The notes beneath the pieces are model-generated. The model saw only the letters and a program-made list of their open reading frames with translations, was not told where the DNA came from and made no database searches. From an uncultured Burkholderiales bacterium (GTDB lineage: Bacteria > Pseudomonadota > Gammaproteobacteria > Burkholderiales > Burkholderiaceae_C): 42,912 nucleotides of DNA. The DNA lies in assembly GCA_903831655.1 (NCBI GenBank), contig CAIKYO010000156.1:1-42912 (forward strand), given 5' to 3'. Both the position numbers and the translations under genes were made by a program. Each line of letters begins with the position of its first letter. The stretch's first letter is position 1. Positions 37,998-42,912 of this stretch are shown here, in pieces.

Positions 37998-39842
37998 GTG
38001 AGCACTTCAACGCAAGGCGCTTGGTTCAACCAAAGCATATCTAAGAAACTTGAACAAGGCATCAAGGCGCACACGTCTGGGCAATGGAGCCAGGCTGAAA
38101 TCATTTACAGCAAGATCTTGTGCTTCAATCCCGCGCACTTCAATGCCTTGCAGTTGTTGGGAGCCTTGGCTGCGCAGCGGCAAGATTTTCCACTGGCCCA
38201 GTGCTTTTTGGAGCGGGCCGTGATGGTCTACGCGAAAGATGCGACAACGCATTACAACTTGGGCACTGTCCTCCAAAGTTTGGGGCGAGTGGAGGATGCC
38301 ATTTGCAGTTTCGATCAGGCCATTCATTTGTCTCCCAAGATGCAACTCGCTCACAGCAACCGTGCCGCTTGTTTGCAGGACCTAAAAAGGTGGTCAGAGT
38401 CTCTCTACAGCTACAACCAAGCCATTGAGTGCGACCCCACCTTGTTGAGTGCCTATTCCAATCGTGGTTTGGTGCTCATGGAGTTGGGTGCACACGAGGA
38501 CGCACTGCAGAGCTTGAATCAAGCGCTTGGGCTCGCACCTGCGGATGCTGAGGTTGAGAACAATTTGGGACTGCTCTACAAGCGGCAGCATCAATTGGAT
38601 CAGGCTTTGATTCATTACCACAATGCCATTTCGAAAAACCAAGCGTACGTGCAAGCACACAGCAACTTGGGCAACGTGTATCAAAAGTTAAATCGATTGG
38701 ATCAGGCTGTGGCTTGTCACGAGCGTGCGATTGTCCTTGATCCTCAGTACTTTCAAGCGCATTGCAACTTGGGCACCGTGCATCAACAGCGCTCGGATTT
38801 GGAGCAAGCCTTGTTGAGCTACGAGCGCGCCATTGAGTTGAACCCCTTACATGGGGAGGCTCACGCCAACAAGTCGCTCTTGCTCTTGCTCATGGGGCGT
38901 TTGCAAGAGGGTTTTAAGGAGTATGAGTGGAGATGGCTCAGTGAGGAAAACATCAGAACCCAAGCTCAAAGGACCTTTGACAAGCCGCTTTGGTTGGGTC
39001 AAGCCTCGCTTGAGGGGCAGTGCGTGTTGATTCACTCAGAGCAAGGTTTGGGTGACACCTTGCAGTTTTGTAGATACGTGGAGTGGGTTGCACAGATGGG
39101 TGCGAAGGTGGTTTTTGAGGTTCAAAAACCGCTTCTTGCACTGATGAAGTCATTAAGAGGGGTGCACCACCTCGTGGCCTTGGGGGATCCTTTGCCGCCT
39201 TTTGACTGGCATTGCCCGCTGCTCAGTTTGCCCCATGCACTTGGAACTGAGTTGCAATCCATCCCCTGGAACGGTCCTTATTTACAAGCAGATGCAAAAA
39301 AGACTGCACTTTGGCAAAATCGTTTGGGATCTCGCCAAAGACCACGCGTGGGCTTGGTTTGGTCGGGAGGCTTTAGGCCCAATCAGCCTGAGACCTGGGC
39401 TGTGAACGCGAGGCGAAACATGAGCTTGCAAGAGATGCTGGTCATTGTGCAGCCCAAGTTAGAGTTTTATTCTTTACAAAAGGGTGAGCCTGCACAGTCA
39501 GAATTGAAGAAGGCGAGTGCCCAGGGCAGCTTGTCTAAAAGCATCATCGATTGTGTGGATGAGCTCCAAGATTTCTCAGACACGGCTGCTTTGATCTCGC
39601 AACTCGATTTGATCATCTCTGTGGACACCTCCACAGCGCACTTGGCAGCTGCCATGGGCAAAGAGGTTTGGCTCTTGAACCGCTTTGACACGTGTTGGCG
39701 CTGGTTGCTCGACAGAGATGATAGCCCTTGGTACCCGAGCTTGAGGTTGTTTCGACAAAGCGAAGCGGGGGATTGGAGCCGTGTGATGGACCAAGTGAGG
39801 CTCAACTTGGAGCACAAGTGGTCCATGGAACAAAAAAATTAG
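37998..39842 (+). CDS. TPR-repeat protein with GT9/GT41-like glycosyltransferase domain
   Basis: A 614-residue fusion. The first half (to about residue 300) holds about eight tetratricopeptide repeats, with the usual pattern, for instance AHYNLG-like ATTHYNLGTVLQSLGRVEDAI and AHSNLGNVYQKLNRLDQAV. The second half is a GT-B fold: CVLIHSEQGLGDTLQFCRYV (compare ADP-heptose transferases), RVGLVWSGG, then LISQLDLIISVDTSTAHLAAAMGK. Such proteins are often soluble glycosyltransferases acting on flagellin or other surface proteins, with the TPR part binding the acceptor. GTG 37998 has AGGGAG just upstream; GTG 37980 is an alternative. The M13 peptidase gene follows after 15 bases. Confidence 0.8.
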   Translation: MSTSTQGAWFNQSISKKLEQGIKAHTSGQWSQAEIIYSKILCFNPAHFNALQLLGALAAQRQDFPLAQCFLERAVMVYAKDATTHYNLGTVLQSLGRVEDAICSFDQAIHLSPKMQLAHSNRAACLQDLKRWSESLYSYNQAIECDPTLLSAYSNRGLVLMELGAHEDALQSLNQALGLAPADAEVENNLGLLYKRQHQLDQALIHYHNAISKNQAYVQAHSNLGNVYQKLNRLDQAVACHERAIVLDPQYFQAHCNLGTVHQQRSDLEQALLSYERAIELNPLHGEAHANKSLLLLLMGRLQEGFKEYEWRWLSEENIRTQAQRTFDKPLWLGQASLEGQCVLIHSEQGLGDTLQFCRYVEWVAQMGAKVVFEVQKPLLALMKSLRGVHHLVALGDPLPPFDWHCPLLSLPHALGTELQSIPWNGPYLQADAKKTALWQNRLGSRQRPRVGLVWSGGFRPNQPETWAVNARRNMSLQEMLVIVQPKLEFYSLQKGEPAQSELKKASAQGSLSKSIIDCVDELQDFSDTAALISQLDLIISVDTSTAHLAAAMGKEVWLLNRFDTCWRWLLDRDDSPWYPSLRLFRQSEAGDWSRVMDQVRLNLEHKWSMEQKN

Positions 39843-39857
39843 CAAAGGGTTTTAGCG

Positions 39858-41915
39858 ATGAATTTCAAGTTTGGATTGGTGCACGCTTTGAGCGCGCTGT
39901 GCTTAGGTTTTTTGATGGCACCGCTTGCCCACTCTCAAGCTCTCCAAGCCTATGACCATTTGTCGGGTCTGGATTTAAAGGGACGGGACTCCCAAGTTCG
40001 CGCCCAAGATGATTTGTTCATGTTCATGAACGGTCAGTGGATCCAAGACACGGTCATTCCCAAGGATAAATCCAGTTACGGGGCTTTTGTAGAACTCGCA
40101 GATTTGACCGATCAACGCCTCAAGGGTTTGATTCAAGGACTCAACGACTCCCGTCGGGTCTTGAGTGCAGATGAAAAAAAGGTTGCCTTTTTTTATGAGG
40201 CCTTCATCAATACCGACAAAATCGATGCCTTGGGTTTGACGCCCATTCAAGGTCTGTTGAATCAGATTGATGCGATCAAAGATCGCCATGAATTGGCGCA
40301 TTTCTTGGGGTCTTATCAACACCACTTTAATGTACCCATTCGCATGTGGGTGGGGCCTGATGACAAGGAGCCCACGGTGAACCGAGTTCAGATGACCCAA
40401 GGCGGATTGGGTTTGCCGGACCGAGACTATTACTTAAATCTGGATGAGCCCCGATTTCAAAAGGCACGCGAGAGTTATCTGATTTATCTCACGCAATTGG
40501 CTCGCTTGAGTCATGTCAGTGGGTTGCAAGAGCCCTCGGTGACGGTGGCACAGGTGATGGATCTAGAGACTCGATTGGCCAACGTGCATTGGAGTCAAGT
40601 CGAGATGCGAGATGCACAAAAGAGCTACAACCCGATGACCCTCAAGGCTTTAGAGGCGCTTGCCACAGACTTTGATTGGCAAGCCTACATGAGGGGTGCT
40701 CAACTCTCGCGAGTCGATCGTCTGATTGTGGGTCAACCCAGCAGTGTGCGTGAGACCGCCAAACTCTTGGCGCGTGAGCCCCTTGAAGTGTGGAGGGCCT
40801 ATCTGGTGCTTCACGCCCTCTCGGACTCCGCTCAGCTCCTGCCCCAAGCCTTCAGGGATGCGCATTTTGCCCTCTACGGTCAAGCCTTGAGTGGCGCTCA
40901 GGTGCCCAAACCCAGGTGGCAATTGGGCATCGCCCAAGTCAATGAGGCGTTGGGCGAGGCGGTGGGCAAGTTGTATGTGAAACAGTATTTCCCACCAGAG
41001 TACAAGACTGAAATGACCGATTTGGTCAATCACCTCTTGCTTGCCTACCAAGACTCCATCAAGACATTGCCATGGATGGGAGAGGTGACGAAGAAAAAAG
41101 CCCTTGAAAAGCTCTCCAAATACAGCGTCAAAATTGGCTACCCCAGTCGATTTAGAGATTACAAAGCGCTCTCGGTCGGGCCCAATCGGGCGTGGCTCAA
41201 TACCTTTTATGCAGAAGACTTTGAGTGGTCTCGCTTGGTCAAGCGCGAGGGCAAACCGGTTGACCGAAGTGAGTGGGGCATGACACCTCAAACGGTGAAC
41301 GCCTATTACAACCCCAGTCAAAATGAAATTGTATTTCCTGCGGCCATTTTGCAGCCTCCTTTTTTCAACCCCAAGGCCGATGCCGCTGTCAATTACGGTG
41401 CCATTGGGTCTGTCATTGGACACGAGATCAGCCATGGCTTTGATGACCAGGGTAGTCAATTCGATGGAGATGGAAAACTTGTGAATTGGTGGACAGAAGC
41501 GGACCGGGCATCCTTTGACTCGACCACTCAACAATTGATTCAACAGTTTGATGCCTATGAGCCCTTGCCCGGTGTCCACGTCCAAGGGGCTTTGACGCTG
41601 GGGGAGAACATTGCAGATTTATCTGGACTTCAAATTGCATTCAAAGCCTATGTGAAATCTTTGAATGGCAATACGGCACCTGAGATCGATGGGTTCACGG
41701 GTGAGCAAAGATTTTTCTTGGGGTTTGCTCAAGTGTGGCGAGAGAAGGTGAGAGAGGAGTCCACCATGAGGCGCCTGACGGCCGATCCCCACTCACCCGA
41801 TATGTTCAGGGCCAATGGAACAGTGGTCAATGCAGATGCATTTCACAAAGCCTTTAACACCCAACCCGGTGACAAGATGTACAAAGCACCCGAGGCGCGC
41901 ATCCGACTTTGGTAA
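39858..41915 (+). CDS. pepO: M13 (neprilysin-like) metalloendopeptidase
   Basis: A 685-residue zinc peptidase. The N-terminus FKFGLVHALSALCLGFLMAPLAHSQA is a signal peptide ending near residue 27, so it is exported to the periplasm or beyond. The zinc motif is IGHEISHGFDDQGSQFD (HExxH near residue 522), with the third ligand in GENIADLSGLQIAF (ExxxD, near 582). NAYYNPSQNEIVFPAAILQ is the substrate-binding segment (the neprilysin NAYY). It ends RIRLW; the family's last residues are usually CxVW. Peptide substrates are typical; the specific target is unknown. It is close behind the TPR gene and may share its transcript. Confidence 0.93.
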   Translation: MNFKFGLVHALSALCLGFLMAPLAHSQALQAYDHLSGLDLKGRDSQVRAQDDLFMFMNGQWIQDTVIPKDKSSYGAFVELADLTDQRLKGLIQGLNDSRRVLSADEKKVAFFYEAFINTDKIDALGLTPIQGLLNQIDAIKDRHELAHFLGSYQHHFNVPIRMWVGPDDKEPTVNRVQMTQGGLGLPDRDYYLNLDEPRFQKARESYLIYLTQLARLSHVSGLQEPSVTVAQVMDLETRLANVHWSQVEMRDAQKSYNPMTLKALEALATDFDWQAYMRGAQLSRVDRLIVGQPSSVRETAKLLAREPLEVWRAYLVLHALSDSAQLLPQAFRDAHFALYGQALSGAQVPKPRWQLGIAQVNEALGEAVGKLYVKQYFPPEYKTEMTDLVNHLLLAYQDSIKTLPWMGEVTKKKALEKLSKYSVKIGYPSRFRDYKALSVGPNRAWLNTFYAEDFEWSRLVKREGKPVDRSEWGMTPQTVNAYYNPSQNEIVFPAAILQPPFFNPKADAAVNYGAIGSVIGHEISHGFDDQGSQFDGDGKLVNWWTEADRASFDSTTQQLIQQFDAYEPLPGVHVQGALTLGENIADLSGLQIAFKAYVKSLNGNTAPEIDGFTGEQRFFLGFAQVWREKVREESTMRRLTADPHSPDMFRANGTVVNADAFHKAFNTQPGDKMYKAPEARIRLW

Positions 41916-41941
41916 AACGCTTGGCAGTCTTTGTGTCTACG

Positions 41942-42910
41942 CTAAGCGGAGTTGCGTCTTGAGCTGGCCCAGATGTTGAGCAAAAGACCCAGCAAGATGA
42001 GGCCAGCGGAAGCGACCTTCCAAGTGGGCATACTCTCGCTTAAAAGGATTGCCGAGGCACTCATCCCAAACACGGGGACCAGCAGTGTCACGGGAGCAAT
42101 GCGACTGAGTGGGTGCTTAGACAAGAGCCAAGCCCAGGCTGCATAACCAAAGAGCGTGTTACCCCAAGCTTGCCACAAGAGAGAGGCCCAAACGCTCCAA
42201 TCCGCTTGGGTGAGCTCTTGCATGATTTGCGGTAACCCCTCAAAGTAGAGTGACAACGCAAACAGCAAGGGTGAGGAGAGTGCACTCGACCAAACCACAT
42301 ACTGCAAAAAGTCATTGGCCCCCGATCGCTTGCTGGCCATGTTGCCCATGGCCCAACACATTGCTGCGGTGAGCACCAACCCCAAGCCAAAGAGAGTGGT
42401 CTCGGCGTCCACATTGAAGGCAATGCCGCCCAGGCCCGATGCGCAAATCAAGAGCGCAAGAATTTGAACTCGGTTGAGTCTTTCTTTCTCAAGCAAGATC
42501 GACAAAGCGATGCTAAAGAACACTTGGGTTTGAATGACCAAGGAGGCCATGCCAGGAGATATGGCATGTTCAATGGCGTAGTACAAGAGGCCAAATTGTC
42601 CAACTCCAATGCACAGTCCATAGGTCAGCAAATTGAGAAAGGAGACCTTGGGTCTGGGGATGAAAAAAGCAGCAGGCACAAACGCCAAGCCAAATCTCAG
42701 TGAGCCCAGGAGCATGGGAGAGATGGTGTTCAGTGCGTACTTGATCACCACAAAATTCGTTCCCCAAACAAAGACCACAGCAAATGCGATCAATGCGTGT
42801 GTCAGCGGTATGGGCGGTGTGAGGGTGTTGGTTTTCAACAAAAGATGGATTTTTTGAACGACCTGAGATGGTGTTTCAGATTTAAAGAGTTTTGCTCGGT
42901 GACGCATCAC
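41942..42910 (-). CDS. EamA/DMT-family transporter, start near the window edge
   Basis: A drug/metabolite transporter of about 320 residues with ten membrane helices in two EamA repeats. The first helix holds FAVVFVWGTNFVVIKYAL, and LLEKERLNRVQILALLICASGLGGIAF-like sequence ends the first repeat. The second repeat ends AILLSESMPTWKVASAGLILLG. Such proteins export amino acids or metabolites; the substrate is not evident. The first visible start is GTG 42910, with ATG 42907 next to it. The reading frame is still open at the window end, so the true start may lie outside. The first 35 residues before LTHALIAFAVV look longer than usual, so an internal start is also possible. Confidence 0.85.
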   Translation of the reverse strand: MMRHRAKLFKSETPSQVVQKIHLLLKTNTLTPPIPLTHALIAFAVVFVWGTNFVVIKYALNTISPMLLGSLRFGLAFVPAAFFIPRPKVSFLNLLTYGLCIGVGQFGLLYYAIEHAISPGMASLVIQTQVFFSIALSILLEKERLNRVQILALLICASGLGGIAFNVDAETTLFGLGLVLTAAMCWAMGNMASKRSGANDFLQYVVWSSALSSPLLFALSLYFEGLPQIMQELTQADWSVWASLLWQAWGNTLFGYAAWAWLLSKHPLSRIAPVTLLVPVFGMSASAILLSESMPTWKVASAGLILLGLLLNIWASSRRNSA

Positions 42911-42912
42911 AG

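Overview
The window looks like chromosomal DNA of a betaproteobacterium of the order Burkholderiales with mid-range GC. The basis is gene order and protein type: ispB divergent from rplU-rpmA-obgE-proB; hemA-prfA-prmC-grxD; a DUF3683 FAD/Fe-S oxidoreductase followed by DUF971; ubiE-Tim44-ubiJ-ubiB-symporter-FmdB-DUF502-aspS; and nudB, folE and BLUF genes. No rRNA, tRNA, CRISPR array or insertion sequence was recognised. Genus cannot be fixed from the sequence alone.

Layout. (1) Bases 1-4939 are visibly AT-rich, unlike the rest, and form one end of a surface-glycan or modification cassette: a radical SAM/SPASM gene broken by an in-frame TAA, an ATP-grasp protein, a SAM methyltransferase, a glycosyltransferase-like protein and, on the other strand, a sialyltransferase-like protein. 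(2) 5098-16354 is housekeeping: ispB facing away from rplU-rpmA, obgE, proB; rppH; proS; and the minus-strand hemA-prfA-prmC-grxD group. prfA carries an in-frame 9-bp repeat expansion. (3) 16528-20862 holds a 1290-residue FAD/iron-sulfur oxidoreductase and a DUF971 protein. (4) 20966-24011 interrupts the usual DUF971-ubiE neighbourhood. It carries an XRE-type HTH gene under a 20-bp perfect inverted repeat, a DUF6036-like nucleotidyltransferase broken by an in-frame TAG, and a compact RNase II-type exonuclease. (5) 24137-32693 is the ubiquinone block (ubiE, ubiJ, ubiB), a sodium/solute symporter, small conserved genes and aspS. aspS is followed by a 28-bp perfect palindrome and a strong terminator. 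(6) 32767-35694 has a DUF3237 gene divergent from a tightly overlapping trio: a 4-hydroxyphenylpyruvate-dioxygenase-like VOC protein, a dehydroshikimate-dehydratase-like TIM barrel, and nudB. (7) 35789-36927 is folE plus a BLUF blue-light sensor. (8) The end holds a DUF429 protein, a purine-rich repeat, a TPR glycosyltransferase, an M13 metallopeptidase and an EamA transporter that reaches the window edge.

How the genes fit together. ispB, ubiE, ubiJ and ubiB all serve ubiquinone synthesis. nudB and folE are early steps of folate/pterin synthesis. hemA starts tetrapyrrole synthesis, and prfA with prmC forms a release-factor/methylase pair. The most unusual places are the HTH/nucleotidyltransferase locus with its large operator, the split and order-reversed QuiC-like gene pair with a missing iron ligand, and the folE-BLUF pair. 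Start codons were moved from the ORF track where an internal ATG or GTG was better supported. Statements on gene-order conservation come from general knowledge and were not checked by any search.
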